This document shows, in pieces, positions 1 to 5,973 of a stretch of DNA of 7,194 bases; position 1 is the stretch's first letter; each line of letters starts with the position of its first letter. The position numbers and the translations under genes are program-made. The stretch spans positions 1 through 7,194 of the forward strand of contig CAZQNT010000039.1 of the NCBI GenBank assembly GCA_964595075.1, in the 5' to 3' direction. The notes under the pieces were generated by a model. It had not been told where the DNA came from and searched no databases. It saw nothing but the letters and a program-made list of their open reading frames with translations. This DNA is from JAHJFW01 sp964595075. GTDB lineage: Bacteria; Patescibacteriota; Patescibacteriia; 2-12-FULL-60-25.

Positions 1-384
1 GTCGCCAAGGCAGCGGTCGAACAGGCGCAGGCGGCATACGACAAGGCGGTCGCGGATTTGGAGTCGAGCAAGCGAACGACGGCGGATGCCGTAAACACAG
101 CGCGTATTAACCTACAAACAGCGAAAAACAATCTCGACAATCAGGATGCCATCGTAACTCAAAACGTTCGCAATTCATACGACTCTGCGGTTACGACGCT
201 TAAGTCGACTCTCGGTCCGCTCGAAACCGGTTTGACCGATGGAGACGCGATATGCGGAGTGGATAACACCGCGGCAAATCAATCGTATAAGAATGTTCTT
301 GGATTTTTGGACTCCGGTTCCATGACCAGGGCGCAGACGTCTTATCAAGCAGCCAAGGCGGCAAAAATCAAAGCGGAAGCCGCC
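1..384 (+). CDS. HlyD/MacA-type efflux adaptor, part before the assembly gap (5' partial)
   Basis: The frame is open from the first base to the N run and gives 128 residues with no start of its own; the true start, signal or anchor segment and first half of the lipoyl-like domain lie left of the window. What is visible is the ascending coiled coil (Ala-, Gln- and Lys-rich heptads, about residues 1-60), then a less regular helical stretch (about 60-115, with LKSTLGPLETGL and GVDNTAANQSY), then Ala/Lys-rich helix again up to the gap. Known for the family: such adaptors link an inner-membrane transporter to the outside through a long helical hairpin. The helical insertion at the hairpin tip resembles adaptors I associate with Parcubacteria. 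It is the same gene as the segment after the gap: both halves carry the same kind of helix, and the downstream half runs into the C-terminal adaptor domains. Confidence 0.8.
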
Positions 385-394
385 NNNNNNNNNN
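385..394. other. Assembly gap (10 N), placeholder length
   Basis: Ten Ns lie inside the adaptor gene. The upstream coding frame ends with a complete codon at 382-384. The downstream frame has codons starting at 396, so base 395 is the last base of a codon. For one unbroken gene the missing length must be 2 modulo 3, which 10 is not. The Ns are therefore a filler for an unknown length, or for contigs that truly overlap, and are not ten real bases. Confidence 0.85.
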
Positions 395-1460
395 GCTTTC
401 TTCCGCGTCAACGCCGGAGCAGATCGTGGCAGCCGCAACATTAGATCAAACGGCGATAACGCTCGTCCAAACTTTTTTGAAGGATGTTCAAAAGGTTCTT
501 TCCGCCAGTTTGACGAACTCATATTTCACGACAGCGGATCTCGCGGCAAAAACGAACACGATCAATGCGGATCTCGCCAGCGTTTCAACGCAAAGCTCCG
601 CAGTGCTATCCGCGCAGCAGACGATCACCGGCGCCGGGCTGACAAAGACCAAAACACTGTCCGAATTAAATGACGCTTATCAAGCGGCGCAGACCGCTTA
701 TGCAACGGCGATTACAAACGCCGATGTGAATGTGCGTACGGCGGAAACCAACGTAGCGATTCAAAAAGCCGCGCTGGATTCCGCCGTCGCATCGCTCGAT
801 TTGAAAAAATCCCCGCCGCGCGCGGTAGACGTCGCGGCATTGCGCGCTGCCGTAGATCAGGCCGTCGCCGCTTATGAGAAAGCCAAAAACGATCTGAAAA
901 ACGTCGAGATAATAGCGCCGGTTGACGGAATCATATCGGACATAGTCCCAAGCGTAGGAGAACAGATCCCGATCAACTCAACAGTAATCAGCATGGTTGG
1001 CGTTCAAAGTTATGAAATCGAAGCCGAGGTTCCGGAAGCGGATATCACAAAGATCGCGGTAGGGCAGTCAGCGTCCACGACTCTTGATGCATATGGCGAT
1101 GAGGTCTCATTTTCAGGAACCGTAACCGTGAAAGATCCGGCTGAAACACGCATTCAAGACGCTATTTACTATAAGATTCATTTCATGATCGATCCGGCAG
1201 GGCACGAAGTAAAACCGGGCATGACCGCCAATGTTACGATCATTACAGATCGCGCCGACAACGCTCTCGTGATTCCGCTCCGCGCGGTGAGGACTGATTC
1301 AAATACCGGAGAAAAGACCGTGCGTATACTTGTAGGATCGGCAATTGAAACCCGAACCGTGCAGCTTGGACTTAGAGGCGACGATGGAATCGTGCAGGTA
1401 AAGAACGGACTCAAGGAAGGCGATGCGGTCATAGTCGGCGAAATCACGTCGGGCACATGA
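395..1460 (+). CDS. HlyD/MacA-type efflux adaptor, part after the gap (3' part of the same gene)
   Basis: The coding frame is open from the gap. The first full codon is at 396 (reads LSSASTPEQI), so the GTG at 426 is an internal valine and not a start. From 396 there are 354 residues. In order: a helical insertion and descending coiled coil to about base 890; the second half of the lipoyl-like barrel-sandwich domain (IIAPVDGIISDIVPSVGEQI, about 908-970); a beta-barrel (about 1010-1250, with EVPEADITKIAVGQ and VKPGMTANVTI); and a membrane-proximal domain ending in VQVKNGLKEGDAVIVGE. These are classic adaptor signatures. With the part before the gap the visible protein is at least 482 residues, already longer than typical MacA of about 370. 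The stop overlaps the next start (ATGA), so translation of the ATPase is probably coupled. Substrate unknown; MacA/YknX-like is a family-level statement only. Confidence 0.9.
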
Positions 1461-2185
1461 CGGACATAATCAAGGTCGTGGACCTGAACAAACAGTACGA
1501 AAACGACGAGGTGATTACCCCGGTTCTTCATGGAGTGACTTTCAATATTAATAAAGGGGAGTTCGTGGCGATCATGGGTCCGTCCGGTTCGGGAAAATCC
1601 ACGCTCATGCACATTCTTGGTTTTTTAGACACGCTTACTACCGGAAAATATTTCTTTGAAGAACGCGATGTAACGACCCTCGACGAAGACGAGTTGGCTC
1701 GAATGAGGGGGGAGAAAGTGGGTTTTATTTTTCAGGCCTTCAATCTTTTGCCGAGAACCACTGTGTTGGAAAATGTAAAACTTCCTCTTCTGTATTCCGA
1801 TGTATCACTTCGTGAAAGAGATAAGATGGCTCGCGAAGCGATCGATTCCGTTGGTCTTACTCATCGCGTAAACAATCTATCAAATCAACTTTCAGGCGGA
1901 GAACGTCAGCGCGTTGCAATCGCCCGCGCGTTAATTCGCAATCCGTCAGTAATTTTTGCGGATGAACCCACCGGTAATCTTGATTCAAAAAGCGGCGTTC
2001 AAGTTATGGGGATTTTGCAAAAACTTAATATCGAACAAGGACGCACCATTATACTTGTGACGCACGAGACTTACACGTCCGAACACGCGCAGCGCATATT
2101 ACATATCAGGGACGGGCTTATACACGCGGATGTTCCTGTGAAAAATCGCCGTATCGCCGACGGTAAAGAGGAGTTGCTGAAATAA
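1457..2185 (+). CDS. MacB/LolD-type ABC transporter ATP-binding protein
   Basis: A 242-residue nucleotide-binding subunit without membrane segments, so the ATPase is a separate polypeptide, not fused to the permease as in Escherichia coli MacB. All motifs are intact: Walker A GPSGSGKS (41-48), Q-loop Q93 within IFQAFNLLP, signature LSGGE (145-149), Walker B VIFADEP with catalytic E170, D-loop GNLD (173-176) and switch His203. The N-terminal shape and the FNLLP segment place it in the LolD/MacB/FtsE group, which powers mechanotransmission-type export or lipoprotein release. The ATG lies in the ATGA overlap with the adaptor stop, and the permease begins 2 bases after its TAA. It presumably forms the ATPase dimer for both downstream permeases. 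Confidence 0.95.
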   Translation: MTDIIKVVDLNKQYENDEVITPVLHGVTFNINKGEFVAIMGPSGSGKSTLMHILGFLDTLTTGKYFFEERDVTTLDEDELARMRGEKVGFIFQAFNLLPRTTVLENVKLPLLYSDVSLRERDKMAREAIDSVGLTHRVNNLSNQLSGGERQRVAIARALIRNPSVIFADEPTGNLDSKSGVQVMGILQKLNIEQGRTIILVTHETYTSEHAQRILHIRDGLIHADVPVKNRRIADGKEELLK

Positions 2186-2187
2186 AC

Positions 2188-3417
2188 ATGCGTATACCGG
2201 ATCTTGGCAGAAGCTCGCTGCAGAGTCTTGGCAGGACTAAGGGGAGGTCCGCTTTGACCATGCTCGGAATAATTATCGGCGTCATGTCCGTAATTCTCGT
2301 GTTGTCCATCGGAGAGGCGGCAGAGCGTCAGATACTTGGGCAGATCGCAGCATTCGGATCCGACGTTGTGTTCGTACGCAACGGTCCGACAGAGAGCTCC
2401 GGACATCCAACACCGTTCTTCAAGGAAAGCATCACGTTTCGCGACGTTCGCAGACTGGAATCTTATCCATGGGCGACAATTGTAGTAGGAAAAGTCGTGC
2501 AACAAGACGAAATAGTCGCTCAAGGCATTACTACGAAAGCGCAAATAATCGGAACAATGCCCGGCGAGTTATATCTGACAACTACCCCTGTAGCCGTTGG
2601 ATCTTTTTTATCACTATCCGACGTTGAAAGCCGTTCTCGCGTCGCGGTTTTAGGAACAGACGTTGCTCGCGCGGTATTCGGTTCGGAAGATCCGATCGGA
2701 AAAACGATAAAAGTTAACAGCGTTCCGTTTCGCGTTATTGGCGTCATGGCTCGCGCGGGTTCGAGCGGTTTTTTCAATCCGGATCGCGCCGTATACATTC
2801 CGGTCACGTCGTCGCTCGACGCGTACAATAAAAAATATCTCACGCTAATACAAGTAAAAACTTCATTTCAAGATATAGGAGAAGGAGTAAACCGAATCGC
2901 CGTCGCTATGCGTGACAGGCACGGGATAGACAACCCATCGGGAGATCCCACGAAAGATGATTTTAATTTGTTGACGCAGGAAGACATGATAAAGACGGCG
3001 TCGACCGTGACCGGGATTTTGCAGATTTTATTGTCGTCTATCGCCGCTATATCGCTCTTGGTCGGAGGCATCGGCATAATGAACATAATGTACGTTACGG
3101 TGACCGAACGCACTCGCGAAATCGGTTTAAGAAAATCCTTGGGCGCAAAACAAGGCGACATACTTAACCAGTTTTTGTTCGAGGCGGCGTTACAGACTTT
3201 GGTCGGCGGTATGATCGGAATCATTCTCGGAATTCTGTTTTCGTGGTTGGGAATTTCTATAATCAGTAAATATCAAGCCGGATGGGATTTTGCAGTTTCC
3301 ATACGCGGCGTTCTGTTAGGCCTCTCAGTTTCCGCGGCAATCGGCATTATTTTCGGTTACTTTCCGGCGAGACGCGCGGCTCATCTCAACCCGATCGACG
3401 CATTGCGGCGCGAATAG
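2188..3417 (+). CDS. MacB/FtsX-type ABC transporter permease 1
   Basis: A 409-residue permease with MacB topology: a short cytoplasmic N-terminus (RTKGRSALTMLGIIIG), TM1 at about 22-42, a large extracytoplasmic MacB periplasmic-core domain (about 45-270, ending near DDFNLLTQEDM), then the FtsX domain with TM2 about 276-303, TM3 about 335-358 and TM4 about 374-391. Coupling-type sequence TERTREIGLRKSLGA (from residue 306) follows TM2, and the C-terminus is FGYFPARRAAHLNPIDALRRE-like, typical of the family. Only 2 bases separate it from the ATPase stop; an AGAGGAG lies 14 bases before the ATG, too far to be a strong ribosome site, so coupling is likely. It is a clear paralogue of the next gene, and the pair probably forms a heterodimer on one ATPase dimer. 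Confidence 0.93.
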   Translation: MRIPDLGRSSLQSLGRTKGRSALTMLGIIIGVMSVILVLSIGEAAERQILGQIAAFGSDVVFVRNGPTESSGHPTPFFKESITFRDVRRLESYPWATIVVGKVVQQDEIVAQGITTKAQIIGTMPGELYLTTTPVAVGSFLSLSDVESRSRVAVLGTDVARAVFGSEDPIGKTIKVNSVPFRVIGVMARAGSSGFFNPDRAVYIPVTSSLDAYNKKYLTLIQVKTSFQDIGEGVNRIAVAMRDRHGIDNPSGDPTKDDFNLLTQEDMIKTASTVTGILQILLSSIAAISLLVGGIGIMNIMYVTVTERTREIGLRKSLGAKQGDILNQFLFEAALQTLVGGMIGIILGILFSWLGISIISKYQAGWDFAVSIRGVLLGLSVSAAIGIIFGYFPARRAAHLNPIDALRRE

Positions 3418-3420
3418 ATT

Positions 3421-4659
3421 ATGAAATTACGAGACCTGCTGCCGCTTTCATTATCCGCCATTCTTGTAAATAAGGCGCGGTCCGCATTGACGATGCTCGG
3501 TATTATTATAGGAATCGCAGCCGTAATTCTTATGGTTTCCGTGGGGCAGGCGGCGCAAAGCTATCTTTTATCGCAAGTCGCGAGTTTCGGAAGCGATTTC
3601 ATCGCTGTTGCGAACGGAAAAGGGGACGAGGCGCGTGGAGGGGCGCCGAATCCTACCCTCAAACAGACCCTTACGTTTCAGGATTTTGAAAAAGTAAAAG
3701 CATTGCCTTGGCCGAATGGAGTGACCGGAGAACTGATCGCGCGCGACCTGGTTTCATACGGCGGTGAAGATAAATTGACTTACGTAACAGGCGCGACTCC
3801 CGATGATCCGATGATTTTTAATCTCGTAATGGATCGCGGGACGTATTTTTCGGAAAACGATCTTTCAAGTCATGCGCGCGTCGTCGTATTGGGTTCGAAA
3901 ATCGTAGATAAACTTTTCGGGCAGGAGGATCCGCTCGGGCGCACGATCAAAATCGCCAAACGGCCTTTTCGCGTAGTAGGCACTTTCAAACCTGCCGGAA
4001 CCATATTTTTCAGCGACGCGGACGATCAGGTGTATATTCCCGCAACGTCCGCTATGGATTTGTATAATAAGACGAAGCTCGATTACATCGCAATAAAAGC
4101 GGGGACCACGATTTCGATTTCACAGGCGAAAGAGCTTATACGAGTTACGCTGCGAGACGCGCACGACATAAACAACCCGAACGGTATTTTATCGAAAGAC
4201 GATTTTCAGGTGACGACGCAAGAGGATGCTATACAAAGCGTGGCGATGATCGGTACGATTCTTCAAATCCTTCTGGGATCAATCGCGGGTATCTCGCTCG
4301 TTGTCGCTGGTGTCGGAATAATGAACATCATGTATGTCACAGTAACCGAACGCACTCGCGAAATCGGTTTGAGAAAGGCGATAGGCGCGCGGAATAAGGA
4401 TATTTTGGGACAGTTTTTAGCCGAAGCCATCATCTTGACGCTGACCGCGGGTACGATCGGAGTAATCGTAGGGATATTATCCGGATGGGCTGCGATAGCC
4501 GTAATTTCCGAATATCAAACAGGATGGACGTTCGCGATTCCATGGAACGGCGCATTTCTCGGTTTCAGCGTATCCGTCGCGATCGGCGTCGTCTTCGGCT
4601 ATTTCCCGGCGCGAAAAGCCGCGAAATTAAATTCGATCGAGGCTCTACACTTTGAATAG
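3421..4659 (+). CDS. MacB/FtsX-type ABC transporter permease 2 (paralogue of the previous gene)
   Basis: A 412-residue permease with the same architecture: RSALTMLGIIIGIAAVILMVSVG as TM1 (about 22-42), an extracytoplasmic core (about 45-275, ending DDFQVTTQEDA), TM2 about 279-306, coupling region TERTREIGLRKAIGA (from 309), TM3 about 338-361, TM4 about 377-396, and C-terminal YFPARKAAKLNSIEAL. Similarity to permease 1 is high in the TM1 and FtsX domains and lower in the extracytoplasmic core, where substrate or adaptor contact would be expected. It starts 3 bases after the previous stop with no visible Shine-Dalgarno. It is the last gene of the operon. No intrinsic terminator follows; the small inverted repeat at 4666-4680 has no T-tract. 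Confidence 0.93.
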   Translation: MKLRDLLPLSLSAILVNKARSALTMLGIIIGIAAVILMVSVGQAAQSYLLSQVASFGSDFIAVANGKGDEARGGAPNPTLKQTLTFQDFEKVKALPWPNGVTGELIARDLVSYGGEDKLTYVTGATPDDPMIFNLVMDRGTYFSENDLSSHARVVVLGSKIVDKLFGQEDPLGRTIKIAKRPFRVVGTFKPAGTIFFSDADDQVYIPATSAMDLYNKTKLDYIAIKAGTTISISQAKELIRVTLRDAHDINNPNGILSKDDFQVTTQEDAIQSVAMIGTILQILLGSIAGISLVVAGVGIMNIMYVTVTERTREIGLRKAIGARNKDILGQFLAEAIILTLTAGTIGVIVGILSGWAAIAVISEYQTGWTFAIPWNGAFLGFSVSVAIGVVFGYFPARKAAKLNSIEALHFE

Positions 4660-4665
4660 TCATCT

Positions 4666-4680
4666 ACGTTTCTAAAACGT
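4666..4680. promoter_or_regulatory. Operator-like inverted repeat upstream of the DoxX gene
   Basis: A perfect 6-bp inverted repeat, ACGTTT-CTA-AAACGT, lies between the permease stop and the DoxX -10 element and covers the promoter spacer region. There is no T-tract on either strand, so it is a poor terminator. The position suits a repressor or activator site. The DNA-binding protein is unknown, and chance is possible for a repeat this short. Confidence 0.35.
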
Positions 4681-4688
4681 GATATACT
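4680..4688 (+). promoter_or_regulatory. Extended -10 promoter element for the DoxX gene
   Basis: TGATATACT matches an extended -10 (TGN followed by TATAAT with one mismatch). No convincing -35 hexamer sits 16-18 bases upstream, as is common for extended -10 promoters. The expected transcript start is near 4695, leaving about three bases before the ATG at 4698. No ribosome site lies in front of the gene, which fits a nearly leaderless mRNA. Confidence 0.5.
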
Positions 4689-4697
4689 AAAATCACT

Positions 4698-5171
4698 ATG
4701 AAACAAAATAATATCGCTCTTTTCGCTTTAAGAGTTTCGTTGGGGTGTGTGTTTTTTTACGCCGGTATTAGTAAAATAATGAACCCGGCGTGGTCTGCTG
4801 GGGAATACCTTTCAAGTGCCGTGACGTTTAAGGGAATGTACCAATGGTTAGCAAGCCCGGGAGTGCTTCCGACCATAAATTTTATTAACGAATGGTCGCT
4901 TCTTTTGCTCGGCATCGCTCTTATTCTCGGTATTTTTGTGCGTCTTTCCTCGTGGCTCGGAGTAGTTTTGATGTCACTGTATTATTTTCCGATACTTTCT
5001 TTCCCGTACGTAGGGAAGAATTATTTTTTAGTCGATGAACACGTGGTGTTTATTATCTGTCTCATTCTATTGGCGTCTGCGCGAGCAGGTCGAATTTGGG
5101 GACTCGATGCGATAATAGCCAAGTCGTCATTTGGAAAAAGACGACCTAAGTTGCAGAACGCGTTGGGGTAG
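4698..5171 (+). CDS. DoxX-family small membrane protein
   Basis: A 157-residue protein with four predicted membrane segments: about 7-27 (ALRVSLGCVFFYAGISKI), 67-81, 83-101 and 114-128, then a basic cytoplasmic-like tail (FGKRRPK, 145-151). The opening pattern of an RxSLGxxFxxAGxxKI helix followed by P30 and W32, and the later LLGIALILGIFVRLSSWLG, are typical of the DoxX/DoxD family. Members have been linked to thiosulfate:quinone oxidoreductase or to oxidative-stress membrane complexes, but most are of unknown function and I claim none here. It seems to have its own promoter and not to be the last cistron of the transporter operon. It ends one base before the stop of the convergent VIT1-like gene. 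Confidence 0.82.
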   Translation: MKQNNIALFALRVSLGCVFFYAGISKIMNPAWSAGEYLSSAVTFKGMYQWLASPGVLPTINFINEWSLLLLGIALILGIFVRLSSWLGVVLMSLYYFPILSFPYVGKNYFLVDEHVVFIICLILLASARAGRIWGLDAIIAKSSFGKRRPKLQNALG

Positions 5172-5172
5172 T

Positions 5173-5676
5173 TTACTTTAGCAACGAACCAACGATCACT
5201 CCGGCGGTAATCGCGATCCCGCCCAGTATTAACATGCGTAAACCGCTTTTCAGAATATTTACGTGAAAATATCGCGCGCTGACAGAACCGAGCAGAAACA
5301 GAGAGATTAGCGAGGCGATGATTGAAATGTAGAATGCTTGATCGGTATCGAAAATGAGATATGGAGTAAGAGGAACGAATCCGGCAAGAAAATACGAGAA
5401 CAGCATTATTACTCCCCCTGCCAACGGAATGCGCATCGATCTTCCGTTTTTAAATACGAATTCTTCGGCGGACGATTCCGAAAGAACGCTACCAACGCCC
5501 ATTGAAAGCGCCTCGACTACAATAAGAATCATTCCTGTGAGAAAGACCGTTTTTCTTCCAACGTCGGCTATTGCGATTCCAGATATCAAGCCAACCGTGG
5601 AAACGAGACTGTCTTCGACCCCGAAAATAAAGTTTCGTAAATATGCGGCGCTCTCTCTCTTTGTTTGTTTCGGCAT
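5173..5676 (-). CDS. VIT1/CCC1-family transporter (probable Fe/Mn transport)
   Basis: A 167-residue protein with five predicted membrane segments (about 14-37, 43-65, 82-105, 112-135, 143-165). The family hallmark LRNFIFGVEDSLVSTVGL (13-30), with acidic E21 and D22 in TM1, and VEALSMGVGSVLSE (54-67) are clear. Known family role: export of Fe2+ or Mn2+ from the cytosol. The loop between TM2 and TM3 is short and lacks the Glu-rich metal-binding domain of plant and yeast members, as in many short bacterial forms. I chose the ATG at 5676 over the in-frame GTG at 5703 because family similarity starts after it and because TATAAT would lie inside the coding region of the longer form. Its promoter lies just upstream; read-through from the GIY-YIG gene is also possible. 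Confidence 0.88.
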   Translation of the reverse strand: MPKQTKRESAAYLRNFIFGVEDSLVSTVGLISGIAIADVGRKTVFLTGMILIVVEALSMGVGSVLSESSAEEFVFKNGRSMRIPLAGGVIMLFSYFLAGFVPLTPYLIFDTDQAFYISIIASLISLFLLGSVSARYFHVNILKSGLRMLILGGIAITAGVIVGSLLK

Positions 5677-5682
5677 ATGTAT

Positions 5683-5691
5683 ATTATAGCA
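5683..5691 (-). promoter_or_regulatory. Extended -10 promoter, leaderless start of the VIT1-like gene
   Basis: Read on the minus strand this is TGCTATAAT, a perfect extended -10. Exactly six bases (ATACAT) separate it from the ATG at 5676, so the usual start distance puts +1 at or next to the A of the start codon. No Shine-Dalgarno can exist on such a message. The -35 region (about 5706-5711) is a poor match. Confidence 0.65.
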
Positions 5692-5701
5692 GAAGGAGGT
5701 C

Positions 5702-5718
5702 ACTTCTATTTTAGAAGT
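5702..5718. promoter_or_regulatory. Inverted repeat over the -35 region of the VIT1-like promoter
   Basis: ACTTCT-ATTTT-AGAAGT is a perfect 6-bp inverted repeat with a 5-base spacer. It spans the GIY-YIG stop codon and the expected -35 region of the VIT1-like promoter. No T-tract follows on the minus strand, so it is not a convincing terminator for the GIY-YIG gene. It may be an operator. Its minus strand shares TTCTAAAA with the repeat upstream of the DoxX gene. Confidence 0.3.
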
Positions 5719-5948
5719 TCCTCTTTTTCTTTTTTTGTAAGTCCCTTGATATAAGCTTCGCGCTTCCTCGCTTCGCCCTCAGTCTTGTACGATTCCGTTT
5801 TTACGAGCGTCACGGGGCCGTGAGATCGAGTATATTTTGCGCCTTGGCCGGAGTTGTGTTTTTTTATTCTTTCTATAACGTCAATAGCGATCCCGGTGTA
5901 AAGAGAGTTGTCTGCGCAGCGAACTATATAGACATGCCATTTGTTCAT
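5706..5948 (-). CDS. GIY-YIG nuclease-superfamily small protein
   Basis: An 80-residue single-domain protein of the YhbQ/UvrC-N-like type. Family residues are present: VYI (6-8) with YTG (17-19) as the GIY-YIG pair, Arg27 in the ERI helix, the HNSGQGAKYT stretch (31-40), and Glu64 in the REAYIKGLTK helix as the probable metal ligand. The domain looks complete and active. Members act on DNA or remain uncharacterised; no target can be given. The chosen start is ATG 5948 (MNKWHVYIV), where family similarity begins. An in-frame GTG at 5969 would add seven residues and overlap the preceding stop. The strong Shine-Dalgarno at 5965-5973 is 20 bases from this ATG and instead ideally placed for an out-of-frame ATG at 5961; see the palindrome entry. 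Confidence 0.85.
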   Translation of the reverse strand: MNKWHVYIVRCADNSLYTGIAIDVIERIKKHNSGQGAKYTRSHGPVTLVKTESYKTEGEARKREAYIKGLTKKEKEELLK

Positions 5949-5962
5949 GAACAAATGGCATG
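5933..5962. repeat. Perfect 30-bp palindrome centred on the GIY-YIG start codon
   Basis: On the minus strand the arms are CATGCCATTTGTT (5962-5950) and AACAAATGGCATG (5945-5933), joined by CATG (5949-5946), with no mismatch. In RNA this would form a 13-bp stem whose four-base loop contains the start codon AUG (5948-5946). The upstream arm looks like an inserted inverted copy: without those 13 bases the GGAGG would lie 7 bases before the ATG, an ideal distance. It may be a regulatory hairpin, a recent inverted duplication, or an assembly artefact. Confidence 0.85.
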
Positions 5963-5964
5963 AT

Positions 5965-5973
5965 ATCACCTCC
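5965..5973 (-). promoter_or_regulatory. Strong Shine-Dalgarno before the GIY-YIG gene, in a hairpin
   Basis: The minus strand reads GGAGGTGAT, complementary to the usual 3' end of 16S rRNA, and is the best ribosome site in the window. It overlaps the TGA of the HisKA gene. The GGAGGT is paired in a hairpin with the upstream ACCTCC, so it may be hidden in the mRNA. It lies 7 bases from ATG 5961 (a 26-codon off-frame ORF) and 20 bases from ATG 5948 (the GIY-YIG gene). Confidence 0.6.

Noticed and set aside
426..428. GTG as the start of a separate adaptor gene
   Set aside because: The frame is open upstream to the gap and reads a natural continuation (LSSASTPEQI), so 426 is internal.
2071..2544. 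Minus-strand open frame across the ATPase/permease junction, and similar antisense frames at 175-522, 1178-1612, 2520-2843 and 2868-3224
   Set aside because: Shadows of the plus-strand genes: no family features, low-complexity or Cys/Pro-rich composition, and no ribosome sites.
5123..5145. GTCGTC/GACGAC hairpin near the DoxX end as a terminator
   Set aside because: A 6-bp stem with an 11-base loop and no T-tract on either strand; it lies in the Lys/Arg tail codons.
5651..5670. (CT)5 and (GTTT)-like tracts near the start of the VIT1-like gene as phase-variation repeats
   Set aside because: Five dinucleotide units are too few, and the tract encodes ordinary Lys/Arg/Glu codons.
5691..5700. AGAAGGAGGT on the plus strand, a near-perfect Shine-Dalgarno
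   Set aside because: No ATG, GTG or TTG follows at a usable distance with a real frame; its minus strand is the leader region of the VIT1-like promoter.
5677..5703. GTG at 5703 as the start of the VIT1-like gene
   Set aside because: It would add nine residues with no family match and would place the perfect extended -10 inside the gene.
5949..5969. GTG at 5969 as the start of the GIY-YIG gene
   Set aside because: It is possible because of overlap with the HisKA stop, but the extra residues are encoded by the inserted palindrome arm and the family begins at MNKWHVYIV; kept only as an alternative.
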